A DNA stretch of 42,284 nucleotides, taken from assembly GCF_016862175.1 (NCBI RefSeq), contig NZ_BOML01000094.1, forward strand, positions 1-42,284. The letters run 5' to 3'. Made by a program: the position numbers and the translations under genes. Under the pieces are notes generated by a model. That model was not told the origin of the DNA. It worked only from the letters and a program-made list of their open reading frames with translations, and ran no database searches. Source of the stretch: Paractinoplanes durhamensis. Lineage in GTDB: Bacteria; Actinomycetota; Actinomycetes; Mycobacteriales; Micromonosporaceae. Shown here in pieces: positions 1 through 7,779 of the stretch. Each line of letters starts with the position of its first letter. The stretch's first letter is position 1.

Positions 1-2
1 CG

Positions 3-962
3 AAAGATAGCACCCTCATCACCCCGGCCGGAATAACGGACATCAGCGGCATCGTCACCGATGGCACTCTGCTGTATGTCGCCGACCGCAGCAGTATCAA
101 GAGCGTCACGAGCATTCGCGCGTTCCTCTACCCACCTGCCGCCACAACTCCTGTGATCAGTAGCGGGTCCGTATCGACGCTAGCCACCGCCCCCGAAATA
201 GGCGCAGCGAATGGTGTTGCAGTTTTGGGAGGCGCCAGCTTTGCCGCAGACGGCACCCGGATTGTGCGGGTAGACAACGCCACTGGCGAGGTATCTCCGG
301 TGGCCGGCCAGTCGGCGACCTCGGTCAGCTCATGCCAGAGTGGAACGAACGTCATCTTCAACACTTCGTCGACCACGCCGTTGCGGGTTGTCGGCTCGGA
401 CGGAAGATTTGTCTACGCCACCGACGTGTGCGGCATCCGCCGCATCGATCCCGGCACTCATGCCGTCACCATGCTGGCACTGAACGGCAACTTCACGTCC
501 CGCACCGCGTCAGTGTCCATCGCCGGAAAATGGATGTACGTGGTCGACAACTACTGGGGATATTTCAACAGAATCGACCTCGACTCCGGAGTCTCCACCC
601 GCATCGGCGGAGACCAGCGCTACTTCGCGGCCGTTGCCGCCGACGACAACTACATCTGGATGGTAAATTCTGACACCTTGTTCCAGATCAACCCCGATAC
701 TGGAGCCTTCCTCAACAGCTGGCCCGTCAACATAAACGGCAATGCCCCGAGTGCTTTGTTGTCGGTCGGCGGGTATCTCTATGCCGCCCAGTACGGCCCC
801 GGAAACGCCTACCCCACCCTCGTCCGCATTACCAAATCGGGAGCAACTGCCGGCACCAGCACCACCATCGCCGGAGCCGGTCTGGTCGACATCACCGGCA
901 TCAATACCGACGGCAACCGGTTGTACGTCGCCGACCGCGGAGGAGTCAAGACAGTAGCCTAA
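3..962 (+). CDS. Repeat-containing beta-propeller-like protein, 3' part
   Basis: The reading frame is open from the left edge of the window and ends with TAA at 960-962, so the true start lies outside. The visible 319 residues contain a recurring pattern of propeller blades: a phrase like LLYVADRSSIKSV near the left edge returns at the C-terminus as RLYVADRGGVKTV, and similar 'YVVDNYW', 'YIWMVNSDT' and 'YLYAAQYG' phrases occur between them. This spacing is typical of NHL/YncE/SMP-30-like propellers and many actinomycete surface proteins. No catalytic motif or C-terminal toxin domain is seen. A GTG at 153 could be mistaken for a start, but the same frame with the same repeat content continues upstream of it. 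Function is unknown; a secreted or cell-wall role is only an inference from the Thr/Ser/Asn-rich composition. Confidence 0.75.
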   Translation, partial: KDSTLITPAGITDISGIVTDGTLLYVADRSSIKSVTSIRAFLYPPAATTPVISSGSVSTLATAPEIGAANGVAVLGGASFAADGTRIVRVDNATGEVSPVAGQSATSVSSCQSGTNVIFNTSSTTPLRVVGSDGRFVYATDVCGIRRIDPGTHAVTMLALNGNFTSRTASVSIAGKWMYVVDNYWGYFNRIDLDSGVSTRIGGDQRYFAAVAADDNYIWMVNSDTLFQINPDTGAFLNSWPVNINGNAPSALLSVGGYLYAAQYGPGNAYPTLVRITKSGATAGTSTTIAGAGLVDITGINTDGNRLYVADRGGVKTVA

Positions 963-973
963 ACCGATAAGCG

Positions 974-1012
974 GTCCGGCTCTCCTGGCGCTTACCCGCC
1001 GGAGAGCCGGGC
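974..1012 (+). terminator. GC-rich hairpin terminator after the propeller gene
   Basis: Perfect 10-bp arms CCGGCTCTCC (976-985) and GGAGAGCCGG (1001-1010) are extended inward by GGCG (987-990) pairing with CGCC (997-1000) after a one-base bulge, leaving a 6-base loop. It begins 11 bases after the stop codon at 962. There is no U-tract, as is usual for high-GC actinomycete terminators. Confidence 0.75.
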
Positions 1013-1032
1013 AGCTCAGTACCATTCGTGGA

Positions 1033-1578
1033 ATGACCGGCACTGACGAGCTCACGGAAGACCTGACCGCCATCGACGGATGGCTCCAACGAAATGCCCC
1101 AACCAGCCATCGCACGCTGCGACCCGGCCTCGACCACGCACAGCTCGCGGCCCTCAACACTCGCTACGGCTTTCCCCTACACCCTGACCTGCAGACCCTG
1201 CTCTCCTGGCATGACGGCTGTACGCACAAGGCTCTGGCATTCCAAATCTGGACCGACTTCATATTCGAAGAATCCGCATTCATGTACGAGGAGACTCAAG
1301 ATTTCCCTCCCGATTTCTGGGATCCTCACTGGGTGCCAATCGCCACCGACCTCGGACTCAAGATGATCATCATTGACCACAAGCCCCCAGCAGGTCGAGT
1401 AATGCTCTTCGACGGCGTCGACGGTATGTACGAGAAGCCGATATCACCCTCGCTGGGATCGATGATTAGCCGAGTTCGTCAGGCTCTGGAGAAGTCCGCA
1501 CCTCTCAACGGTCGCCGCGCCGCTGTCAGCGACGGCGCCCTCAACTGGCCAGAGATACCCGCGCTGCCGCCTCGGTGA
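1033..1578 (+). CDS. SMI1/KNR4 (SUKH) family protein
   Basis: A 181-residue soluble protein with no signal peptide. The core reads as a SUKH domain: an N-terminal helix (about residues 35-60, 'LRPGLDHAQLAALNTRYGFP'), the hallmark segment 'HPDLQTLLSWHDGC' (about 54-67), then 'DPHWVPIATDLGLKMIIIDH' (about 98-117) and 'GRVMLFDGVDG'. These match the SMI1/KNR4 pattern, in which polar loops follow an 'LP.dl...l..hdG' motif. Family members are often immunity proteins of polymorphic toxin systems, and others are stand-alone with unknown roles. No toxin gene is visible next to it, so an immunity role is not supported here. The ATG at 1033 is chosen because the terminator hairpin ends just upstream. 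The ribosome binding site is weak (TGGA directly before ATG). The last 25 residues are low complexity. Confidence 0.8.
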   Translation: MTGTDELTEDLTAIDGWLQRNAPTSHRTLRPGLDHAQLAALNTRYGFPLHPDLQTLLSWHDGCTHKALAFQIWTDFIFEESAFMYEETQDFPPDFWDPHWVPIATDLGLKMIIIDHKPPAGRVMLFDGVDGMYEKPISPSLGSMISRVRQALEKSAPLNGRRAAVSDGALNWPEIPALPPR

Positions 1579-2198
1579 CCCGGCCCGGTACACCGCGACC
1601 AAGTCGACGCCCGCCAGACCGCGATACCAGGTGCCCCGCGCGGCGACCAGCAGTACTCTCCCCTGGCTGCTCGAGCAACGTAGAGCGCGCAGGTGGTCTG
1701 CTATGACCAGGACTGCAGCGACGCGAAGGTGCCGGGTTCAGACACCTGGCAACTCACATGCCGCCGATAGCGCATGTCACCCGGGCGAGGCCCTCGCGTC
1801 GACGGGCTCCGACGTGGTGCGCCGACGGGCGGTTGCGGGTACAGCACCCCGCCGGCGCGATCAAGGGTACGAGACCCGCAGCCCAGGAACAGCGCGAGTA
1901 TCCGGATCTGCCGCGATCCGATCGCTACGGGCGCGTCACGGGACGATCGTGGGTCGCTGAAGCCCAGGGCGTGCATCTTCTCAGCCGTGAAGACGACCAT
2001 GATTCGGCGCTGCTGGCTCCGCCGCTCGCGCCGCCCGGCACCATCGAGGCCTGGCCGCGGGTCGGGGTCACCTCCGCGCTCGACGTGCCCTGGCAGTTCT
2101 GGCTGGCCGGCGACCCGACGGTCAGCACCTACCGGCGGCACACCCCCCGTCGGCGGGAAACGGCCCCGCGCGGCCGCTCGGGCGGCTAGCGTCTCGAC
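1579..2198. other. 620-base stretch without a convincing intact gene; possible gene remnant near 1950-2189
   Basis: Several open frames cross this stretch, but none has a start with a ribosome binding site or recognisable homology. The best signal is plus-strand frame 3 from about 1950 to the TAG at 2187-2189. Its third codon positions become strongly G/C and it encodes a plausible tail with phrases such as LLAPPLAPPGTIEAW and DVPWQFWLAGDPTV. Upstream, the coding character is lost, which suggests the 3' end of a degraded gene. A minus-strand frame from ATG 2000 (MVVFTAEKMHALGFSD) also looks codon-like for about 20 codons. I assign no function. Confidence 0.3.
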
Positions 2199-2201
2199 TT
2201 G

Positions 2202-2756
2202 ATGATCCCGCATCGGTTGTTGGTCGTGTGCAGCGCGATGTGCTCCGCCGGCATGGTCTGGGCGGCCGTGCTGATCGCCGGGCTGCTCGCGGGCGTACGC
2301 CTCGTGCCCACGCCCGCCGCCGTCGGCATCGCCGCCGTGCTCGCTATCCCCGGCGTCGTCGCCGGCGTGATCGGCAACCGCTGGAGTTACCGCACCACCC
2401 GCCCCCGGGCGCGCTGGGCGCTGACCTCGTGGGTGCCGCCGCACGTGCCGCACTGGGCCGCCATGCTGGCCGGGGTGATCTTCTTCGGCTTCTGGCTCGC
2501 CGTCGTGATCGCCTTCGCCGGGCTGGACGGCAACGCCGAGCAGCGCGACGGGCAGTACGTGGTGGAGAACAACGGCCGGGTCACGGTGATCACCGAGGCC
2601 GACTACGACCGGCAGCTCGACCACGAGCAGCAGATCTCGCTGGGCATCCTGGGCGCGCTCGCGGTCGGCGGCACGTTCATGACCGCGGCCGTGCTCACCC
2701 ACCACGCCGCGCCCGAGCCGACCCACACCCAGTCGGCCGGCCTGCCGCTCGCGTGA
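2202..2756 (+). CDS. Small four-helix membrane protein, unknown function
   Basis: About 184 residues with four likely transmembrane segments: residues about 4-29, 38-58, 83-107 and 144-168. Between helices 3 and 4 is a hydrophilic stretch with acidic residues (NAEQRDGQYVVENNGRV ... ITEADYDRQLDHEQ), and the tail is short. I do not recognise the family. ATG 2202 is preferred to the TTG at 2199 directly before it; neither has a strong ribosome binding site. The formate/nitrite-family channel gene follows after 68 bases in the same direction, so co-transcription is possible. Strong G/C third-position bias supports real coding. Confidence 0.65.
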   Translation: MIPHRLLVVCSAMCSAGMVWAAVLIAGLLAGVRLVPTPAAVGIAAVLAIPGVVAGVIGNRWSYRTTRPRARWALTSWVPPHVPHWAAMLAGVIFFGFWLAVVIAFAGLDGNAEQRDGQYVVENNGRVTVITEADYDRQLDHEQQISLGILGALAVGGTFMTAAVLTHHAAPEPTHTQSAGLPLA

Positions 2757-2824
2757 CTTTCGGCCCGTACTTCCGATTCGTTGGACCCGGGCCGGGCCGG
2801 GGCGGCCCTGAAACGATCACGACC

Positions 2825-3676
2825 ATGTCCACGATCTCCGAGCCGTTCATGCTCAGCCCGGCGCAGATGGCCAAGGCGGCCGAGGATGCCGCGTACGGCA
2901 AGGCCACCAGCCGGCCCCTGAAGTCGTTCCTGCTCGGGCTCACCGGCGGCGCCTTCATCGCGCTCGGGTTCGTCTTCTACACCACCAGCCAGGTCGGGGC
3001 GGCGAGTCTTTCCTGGTCGGGCGGGGCGAAGGTGATCGGCGGCATCGTCTTCGCCACCGGCCTCGTGCTGGTCGTGCTGACCGGCGCCGAGCTGTTCACC
3101 TCCTCGACCCTGACGCTGACCGCGCGAGCCAGCGGGCGGATCACCTGGGCGCAGCTCTTCCGGAACTGGGGCGTGGTCTACGTCGCGAACTTCGGCGGCG
3201 CGCTGACCATGGTGGCGCTCGTCTACCTCGGCGGTGTCTGGCACAACGCGAACGGCGCCTGGGGCGGGGTGGTGCTGCACAGCGCGCTCACCAAGGTCCA
3301 GCACACCTACGTCGAGGCCGTCACGCTCGGCATCCTGTGCAATTTGATGGTGTGCCTGGCGGTGTGGGCCGCCTACTCCGGCCGCACCACCACCGACAAG
3401 ATCCTGGCCGTCACCATGCCGGTCGCGCTCTTCGTCGCCACCGGCTTCGAGCACTCGGTGGCCAACATGTTCATGATCCCGCTCGGCCTGCTGATCAAGG
3501 ACCACGCCGGTGCCGGCTTCTGGCGCGGCGCCGGACTCGACCGGGCCGACTTCGCCGACCTGACCTGGTCGAACTTCCTGCTGCACAACCTCGCCCCGGT
3601 CACCCTCGGCAACATCATCGGCGGTGGCATCATGATCGGCGTCTTCTACTGGACGATCTTCCGCCGGCATTCCTGA
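2825..3676 (+). CDS. Formate/nitrite transporter (FNT) family channel
   Basis: A 283-residue integral membrane protein with six predicted helices. It belongs to the FocA/NirC family, pentameric channels that pass small monovalent anions or their acids (formate, nitrite, hydrosulfide). Visible family features are the N-terminal 'AAYGKATSRPLKSFLLGLTGGAFIA', the helix 2 break 'VLTGAELFTSS' (about residues 92-102), and the central-pore histidine in 'GFEHSVANMF' (about 204-213). 'LGNIIGGGIMIGV' lies in the last helix. Length is normal. The ATG at 2825 is used; a longer open frame reaching back to 2228 is only the shadow of the upstream gene. No formate dehydrogenase or nitrite reductase is adjacent, so the physiological anion cannot be named. 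Confidence 0.9.
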   Translation: MSTISEPFMLSPAQMAKAAEDAAYGKATSRPLKSFLLGLTGGAFIALGFVFYTTSQVGAASLSWSGGAKVIGGIVFATGLVLVVLTGAELFTSSTLTLTARASGRITWAQLFRNWGVVYVANFGGALTMVALVYLGGVWHNANGAWGGVVLHSALTKVQHTYVEAVTLGILCNLMVCLAVWAAYSGRTTTDKILAVTMPVALFVATGFEHSVANMFMIPLGLLIKDHAGAGFWRGAGLDRADFADLTWSNFLLHNLAPVTLGNIIGGGIMIGVFYWTIFRRHS

Positions 3677-3702
3677 TTGATCCGAGGGCTGCCCGCGATC
3701 CG

Positions 3703-3732
3703 TTCCCTCTGGCGAACGAAAGCCAGAGGGAA
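3703..3732 (+). terminator. Perfect 11-bp hairpin overlapping the next gene's ribosome binding site
   Basis: TTCCCTCTGGC (3703-3713) pairs perfectly with GCCAGAGGGAA (3722-3732) around the 8-base loop GAACGAAA. It lies 27 bases after the FNT stop and 9 bases before the GTG of the next gene at 3742. It can act as a terminator of the channel gene. Its 3' arm also contains the purine-rich ribosome binding sequence of the downstream lipoprotein gene, so it could regulate translation instead. No U-tract follows. Confidence 0.65.
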
Positions 3733-3741
3733 GGGGCAACG

Positions 3742-4410
3742 GTGCGCAAAGTTGTACGTCTGTTGGCTGTCGGCTGTGTGGTGGCGCTGGCGGGCTGCGC
3801 GCCGGCCGCAACCCCTGTCGGTGCGCCGCGGGACACCACGACCGGAGCGGCGCCGGCCCGCTCGGCGACCGCGGACTGCACCAAGGCCACCAAGGTCGCG
3901 ATCGTGGACCGGAACTCCGGATACGCCTTCAGTCCGGCCGGCCTGACCATTCAGCGCGGTGCGTTCCTCGCGGTCACCAACAAGTCGAACGCGGCGCACC
4001 CGCTGGTGACCACCCCGGATGCCGGGATGGTCACCAGCGTCATCGACCTCAAGGAGCGGCAGGTCATCCAGTTCCCCGAGGCCGGCACCTTCACGGTGAA
4101 GACCGGGGCCGCGGTGCTGCGTCTCACCGTCGCCGGGGACAGCGGATGCGGCTCCCCCGAGCCGACGCTCACCATCACCGACGGCGAGAAATTCACGCCC
4201 GCGACCGCCAAGATCAAGGCCACCGAGAATTTCGCCGTGGTCAACCGGTCGGGGGCCACCCAGTCGGTGAGCTGCACTCCCGGCAACAACAAGGACCACA
4301 CCCGGCTCGACGCCGGCGAGACACAGATTCTCGCCATCGACGAACCGGGCCGCTACGTCTGCGCCAGCCTTCAGCACCCCGCCGCGAAGGTCACGGTCAC
4401 GGTCTATTGA
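3742..4410 (+). CDS. Lipoprotein with two degenerate cupredoxin-like repeats
   Basis: A 222-residue predicted lipoprotein: signal peptide with lipobox ALAGC and acylated Cys19. After a short Thr/Ala/Pro linker there are two related beta-sandwich-like repeats. Repeat 1 spans about residues 50-135 ('VAIVDRNSGYAFSPAGLTIQ', later 'AAHPLVTTPDAGM' and 'VIQFPEAGTFTVKT'). Repeat 2 spans about 140-222 ('LTITDGEKFTPATAKIKATE', then 'SVSCTPG' and 'RYVCASLQHP'). This layout resembles plastocyanin/azurin-like domains. However, the type 1 copper set (His, Cys, His, Met) is incomplete in both: repeat 1 keeps one His but lacks the loop Cys, and repeat 2 has Cys-X4-His but no first His or Met. Copper binding is therefore doubtful. 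The GTG start is preceded by AAGGGG. It overlaps the converging GH81 gene by 7 bases. Confidence 0.75.
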   Translation: MRKVVRLLAVGCVVALAGCAPAATPVGAPRDTTTGAAPARSATADCTKATKVAIVDRNSGYAFSPAGLTIQRGAFLAVTNKSNAAHPLVTTPDAGMVTSVIDLKERQVIQFPEAGTFTVKTGAAVLRLTVAGDSGCGSPEPTLTITDGEKFTPATAKIKATENFAVVNRSGATQSVSCTPGNNKDHTRLDAGETQILAIDEPGRYVCASLQHPAAKVTVTVY

Positions 4411-7286
4411 TACGGCAGGGTCACCGTGGAGAGGGCGCCCAGCGACACCGTGCTCGCCGCCGAGCCGATCGCACTCCAGATCTCCACCTTGACGGTGCCG
4501 TTTGTCAGGTTGCCGAAGGTTCCGGTCGTGGTGACCTGGCCGGCCGCCTCGGTGTAGCGCTCCCAGCCGGTCACCGGGTCGGTGGCGAAGTAGCGGAACG
4601 TCTCGACCCGGTCGAAGGTGCCGTCGCCGGTCAGGTCGTAGGAGACGCGGACCTGGGTGGCGTTGCCGACCGAGGTGCCGGCGTCGACCGCGATGCCGAA
4701 CGCGGTCGCGGCGCCGGCGCGGTAGGTCAGGTTGAGGCCGGTCGCGGTGAACGTGGTCGGTGAGTGCGGCTGGTTGTCGTTGCTGCCCGAGGCCTTGGCG
4801 ACGGTCGCGGTGCCGGCGCTGCCGGCGGCATCGGCCAGTACGCCGCCGGTCTGGAGGTAGCGGACAGGGTTTCCACCGGTCGGCGGAGTGGTGGTCGGGC
4901 TACTTGTCGGCGTCGGGCTCGTCGTCGGACTCACAGTCGGACTTGTCGGATTTATCCCGCCGCCGGTCGCGTTGCCGCCCGAGAAGCTTGTCGCGCCGGT
5001 GGCGACCGTCCGCCCGGCCGGGGCCGCCACCACCTTGCCGTCCGAGAACGTCACGGTCAGCGCGGCATCGGTGATGTTGGCTACGACGTACGTCCTAGCT
5101 CCGTTCTTGCTGAACACCCGGGCCAGCGGATGGTTCGCGGTGACCGTGCGATCGGTCGTGCCGAGCGCAGCGAGGTTACGAATCCAGTGGAACGTATGCG
5201 CCCTGGTCTCCCCCTCCTCGGGGGTGTAGCCGGGGTTGGCCCGGAGCTTGGCCAGCGCCGCGTCCCCGTCGCCGAGCGCCAGATACTGCCAGGCGATGTC
5301 CTGCCAGAGCGCCGGCTCGTGCCCCGCGTTGGTGACCATCTCGGCGTAGTTGCGCTTGACGTACGCCGGGTCGTTGCCCAGGTAGAAGTGCCCGCCGGTG
5401 ACCGGCAGCATGTTGATGCCGTGGATCTGCTCCGGCGCCGAGGCGAACCAGGTCGAGTACGCGCCGCCGTCACCCCAGACCATGCCGACCGTCTGATGGC
5501 CGAACGCCGCCGGGAAGTTCTCGTCGTGGGTGTCGAACCAGTACTCGTTGATCGCGGCCGACTGGGTGGTCCAGATGAAGATGCCGGCATCCCGGATCGC
5601 GGTGTTGCCGGTCGCCTGCCCCCACTGGATCAGGCCGTTGGCGAAGTTCATCCCCTCCGACGAGGACTCCTGGTTGTTGCCGGCGAAGAACGCGCCGTGC
5701 CCGGCCGCCCAGTCATGCCCGGCATAAATATCGAAATCTCGGAGGTACGGGAACCGGTTGTCGCCACGGTCGTAGTTGTTGGCGTCGCGGATCAGCAGGT
5801 CGACCATCCCGCCGTACTGCGCGGTGGTGGCCCAGGACGGGTCGAACTTGGCCAGCGTCGCGGCCGCCGCGATGAAGTAGCCGTAGTGGAAGTGGTGGTC
5901 GTTGAGCTCGGCATCCGACCCGTACGACGCCGGGTAGCCGATCAGCGTGCCCCAGTTCTTGTCGTAGTAGAACAGCTTCTCCGCCTTGCCCGGGGTGGCC
6001 GTGAACCAGTCGGTCAGCTTGGCGCGGATGGCCGTCAGCGCCGTGTCCCGCACGTCGGTGCGGCCGAGCTGGTCGGCGATCTCGGCGATCCGGGCGCCGG
6101 CGCCGAGCGCCTTGCCGGTCCAGTAGGTGTCGTTGCCGAGCACGTTGACCGGGTTGTCCTTGACCTGGTCGAGGTAGCCGTTGAGGGTGGTCAGGTCGGT
6201 GCCGGTGCCGGTGGCGACCGCGGGCACCTCGGGGAGCACGCCGTCGAAGACCGCCGACGTGGTGTAGGACGAGGCGCCGACCAGGATCTTCATCGCGCCG
6301 CGGGCGGTCACGTAGGTCGGTGCGATCGGCGTCGCCCCGGTCAGCGCCCGCCACTGGTGCGGGTAGAGGCCGATCACGGTGCCGGTGCCGGAGCCCTCGC
6401 GGGCAGTGGTGGTGTAGGCGTACGTCGTGGTGACCCGGCTGCTCGCCTGGTCGTACGCGTAGGACACCCGGGTGCCGATGACATGGTTGTGCGCGTACGC
6501 GCCGTAGCTGTCGGCCAGCGCGACCTTGTCCGCGACGCCGGTGGGCAGCACGGCGATCGAGAAGTAGCCCTTGCCGGCCAGGGTGGACGTGATCACCGTG
6601 CCGCTGACCGTCCAGGTGGCACCGGTCGGCGCGTACGCGACGTAGTCCTTGCCGGCGACCGAGTAACCGATCCGCGAACCGCTGTTGGACCAGATCGTCG
6701 GGGTGCTCTTCGCGGTGATCTGGGCGTTGCCGCCGGTGATCTGGAAGTACGCGAACGGCAGGCCGTGCCCGATGGTCGCCTTCATGGTCCGGGTGCCGTC
6801 ACTCCAGTACGGCGTGACGGTCCAGTCGGTCCAGCCGTCGACGAGGGTCCGCGGCGCGTTGAGCCCGGCCACCCCGGCGGTGAAATCCTCGGAGTAGATG
6901 TAGTGGTACTCGCCCACCCCGGTCGCCGAGCCACTGATCTGCGGCGTGGTGTTGTAGGAGAAGCCGAGCCCGCCCGCGGTCGTGTCGTAGCTGATCGGGT
7001 GCGCGTGCAGGTTCTCGCTGTAGGCGCAGTCGAACTTCTTGAAGACCAGCGACGACCACCAGTCGTTGGTGGGCACCGGCCCGGCCGGCGCGTTGGCGGT
7101 CATGAACTGGCGGGGGTTGGTGGCGAGGTCGCCGCAGCCGACCGGGAGGCTCCCACCGGCCGGCAGGGTCTCGGTGTAGCTGCCCGCCCCGACCGTGCCC
7201 GCTTCGGCCGGCCCGCTGAGGGCCACCGCGCCGAGGCCGGCGACGACAGCAACGGCAAATGCCAGAACGAGGGCCCTTGATCCCAT
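4404..7286 (-). CDS. Secreted GH81 endo-beta-1,3-glucanase with C-terminal beta-sandwich domain
   Basis: A 960-residue secreted enzyme predicted to cleave internal beta-1,3-glucan bonds (fungal cell wall, laminarin, curdlan). It has a signal peptide (about 1-30) and a GH81 catalytic region (about 35-730). The start of the family domain is marked by 'PTNDWWSSLVF', and the active-site segments by 'NDHHFHYGYF' (Asp is the expected general acid) and 'NNQESSSEGMNF' (Glu is the expected base). Further GH81-like text includes 'GHDWAAGHGAF'. A Pro/Thr/Ser linker (about 775-806) leads to a 154-residue C-terminal domain, probably a carbohydrate-binding beta-sandwich of a family I cannot name. ATG 7286 is chosen over GTG 7289 because GGAGG sits 4 bases before it. 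A LacI-type operator lies just upstream. Confidence 0.92.
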   Translation of the reverse strand: MGSRALVLAFAVAVVAGLGAVALSGPAEAGTVGAGSYTETLPAGGSLPVGCGDLATNPRQFMTANAPAGPVPTNDWWSSLVFKKFDCAYSENLHAHPISYDTTAGGLGFSYNTTPQISGSATGVGEYHYIYSEDFTAGVAGLNAPRTLVDGWTDWTVTPYWSDGTRTMKATIGHGLPFAYFQITGGNAQITAKSTPTIWSNSGSRIGYSVAGKDYVAYAPTGATWTVSGTVITSTLAGKGYFSIAVLPTGVADKVALADSYGAYAHNHVIGTRVSYAYDQASSRVTTTYAYTTTAREGSGTGTVIGLYPHQWRALTGATPIAPTYVTARGAMKILVGASSYTTSAVFDGVLPEVPAVATGTGTDLTTLNGYLDQVKDNPVNVLGNDTYWTGKALGAGARIAEIADQLGRTDVRDTALTAIRAKLTDWFTATPGKAEKLFYYDKNWGTLIGYPASYGSDAELNDHHFHYGYFIAAAATLAKFDPSWATTAQYGGMVDLLIRDANNYDRGDNRFPYLRDFDIYAGHDWAAGHGAFFAGNNQESSSEGMNFANGLIQWGQATGNTAIRDAGIFIWTTQSAAINEYWFDTHDENFPAAFGHQTVGMVWGDGGAYSTWFASAPEQIHGINMLPVTGGHFYLGNDPAYVKRNYAEMVTNAGHEPALWQDIAWQYLALGDGDAALAKLRANPGYTPEEGETRAHTFHWIRNLAALGTTDRTVTANHPLARVFSKNGARTYVVANITDAALTVTFSDGKVVAAPAGRTVATGATSFSGGNATGGGINPTSPTVSPTTSPTPTSSPTTTPPTGGNPVRYLQTGGVLADAAGSAGTATVAKASGSNDNQPHSPTTFTATGLNLTYRAGAATAFGIAVDAGTSVGNATQVRVSYDLTGDGTFDRVETFRYFATDPVTGWERYTEAAGQVTTTGTFGNLTNGTVKVEIWSAIGSAASTVSLGALSTVTLPYQ

Positions 7287-7324
7287 CACGCCTCCACTGA
7301 GTCCGACCCGCGGCAGCCGCCCGT

Positions 7325-7336
7325 GAGAGCGCTCTC
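7325..7336 (-). promoter_or_regulatory. LacI-family operator in front of the GH81 gene
   Basis: GAGAGCGCTCTC is a perfect 12-bp palindrome with the central CG typical of LacI/CebR-type operators (actinomycete CebR boxes resemble TGGGAGCGCTCCCA). It lies 39-50 bases upstream of the ATG and just downstream of the predicted start of transcription, a classic roadblock position. The cognate repressor is not adjacent. The only LacI-family gene in the window (31873-32931) is flanked by boxes of different sequence. Confidence 0.65.
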
Positions 7337-7348
7337 TCGTATCGAAAA

Positions 7349-7377
7349 CAGTAAGTTGTGACAGTTAGTTTCGTCAA
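7349..7377 (-). promoter_or_regulatory. Predicted sigma-70-type promoter of the GH81 gene
   Basis: On the minus strand, TTGACG (7377-7372) is followed after 18 bases by TACTGT (7353-7348). This fits an actinomycete housekeeping promoter with TTGAC- and TANNNT elements. Transcription would begin about 7341, directly before the palindrome at 7336-7325. The segment is AT-rich compared with its surroundings. Confidence 0.5.
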
Positions 7378-7403
7378 TGTTTCCAGCTCGTGTGCAATGT
7401 GAA

Positions 7404-7433
7404 TCGGCCGCCTCCCGACGGGGAAGCGGCCGA
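7404..7433 (-). terminator. Terminator of the L31 gene
   Basis: TCGGCCGC (7404-7411) pairs with GCGGCCGA (7426-7433), and inside it TCCC (7413-7416) pairs with GGGA (7421-7424) around the loop GACG. Only one mismatched pair separates the two stems. It starts 7 bases beyond the L31 stop codon on the minus strand and insulates the downstream GH81 promoter. Confidence 0.7.
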
Positions 7434-7440
7434 CTGACGG

Positions 7441-7692
7441 TTACTTGGCGAACTTGGCGTACTTGGCCCGGAACTTCTCGATCCGCCCCGCGGTGTCGAG
7501 CACGCGGTTGCGACCGGTCCAGAACGGGTGGCTGGCGTCCGAGATCTGCACATCGACAACCGGGTAGGTGTTGCCGTCCGTCCACTCGACCGTCTTGGTG
7601 CTGGTGGCCGTCGAACGGCTCAGGAACGCGTAGTCGGCGTTCCGGTCGCGGTAGACGACGGCGTGGTAACCGGGGTGGATTCCGTTCTTCAT
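7441..7692 (-). CDS. rpmE2: 50S ribosomal protein L31 type B
   Basis: An 83-residue protein beginning MKNGIHPGYHAVVYRD and ending in a Lys-rich tail (RIEKFRAKYAKFAK). It contains the family phrases 'SHPFWTG' and 'VVDVQISDASHP'. It lacks the CxxC zinc ribbon of the ordinary L31, which identifies the zinc-independent paralogue (type B). In many bacteria this form replaces zinc-containing L31 under zinc starvation and is Zur-repressed. I looked for a Zur box upstream and found none I trust. The start is fixed by GGAGGT placed 5 bases before ATG 7692; a longer frame to 7722 is spurious. Its own terminator follows. Confidence 0.95.
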   Translation of the reverse strand: MKNGIHPGYHAVVYRDRNADYAFLSRSTATSTKTVEWTDGNTYPVVDVQISDASHPFWTGRNRVLDTAGRIEKFRAKYAKFAK

Positions 7693-7779
7693 GGCAGACC
7701 TCCAGAGGTGATCACCCGCCACAACCAGCCGGCCGACATCGATATTTCGCCGCGGAATGTGTCTTGCCAGACACCCTCT

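Noticed and set aside
153..962. GTG 153 as start of the first gene
   Set aside because: The same frame is open to the window edge and contains a matching propeller repeat upstream of 153.
1701..2726. 341-residue minus-strand open frame
   Set aside because: Its right half is antisense to the small membrane protein and has a His/Arg/Gly/Asp shadow composition; only a ~20-codon piece from ATG 2000 looks codon-like, which is too little to call.
4764..7280. 838-residue open frame on the plus strand opposite the GH81 gene
   Set aside because: It mirrors the GH81 codons, is dominated by Arg/Gly/Val/Asp text typical of antisense GC-rich frames, and has no family motif.
7693..7760. Possible Zur box upstream of L31 type B
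   Set aside because: A zinc-repressor site would be expected from biology, but the only candidate (around CGACATCGATATTTCG) has poor symmetry and little match to known Zur boxes.
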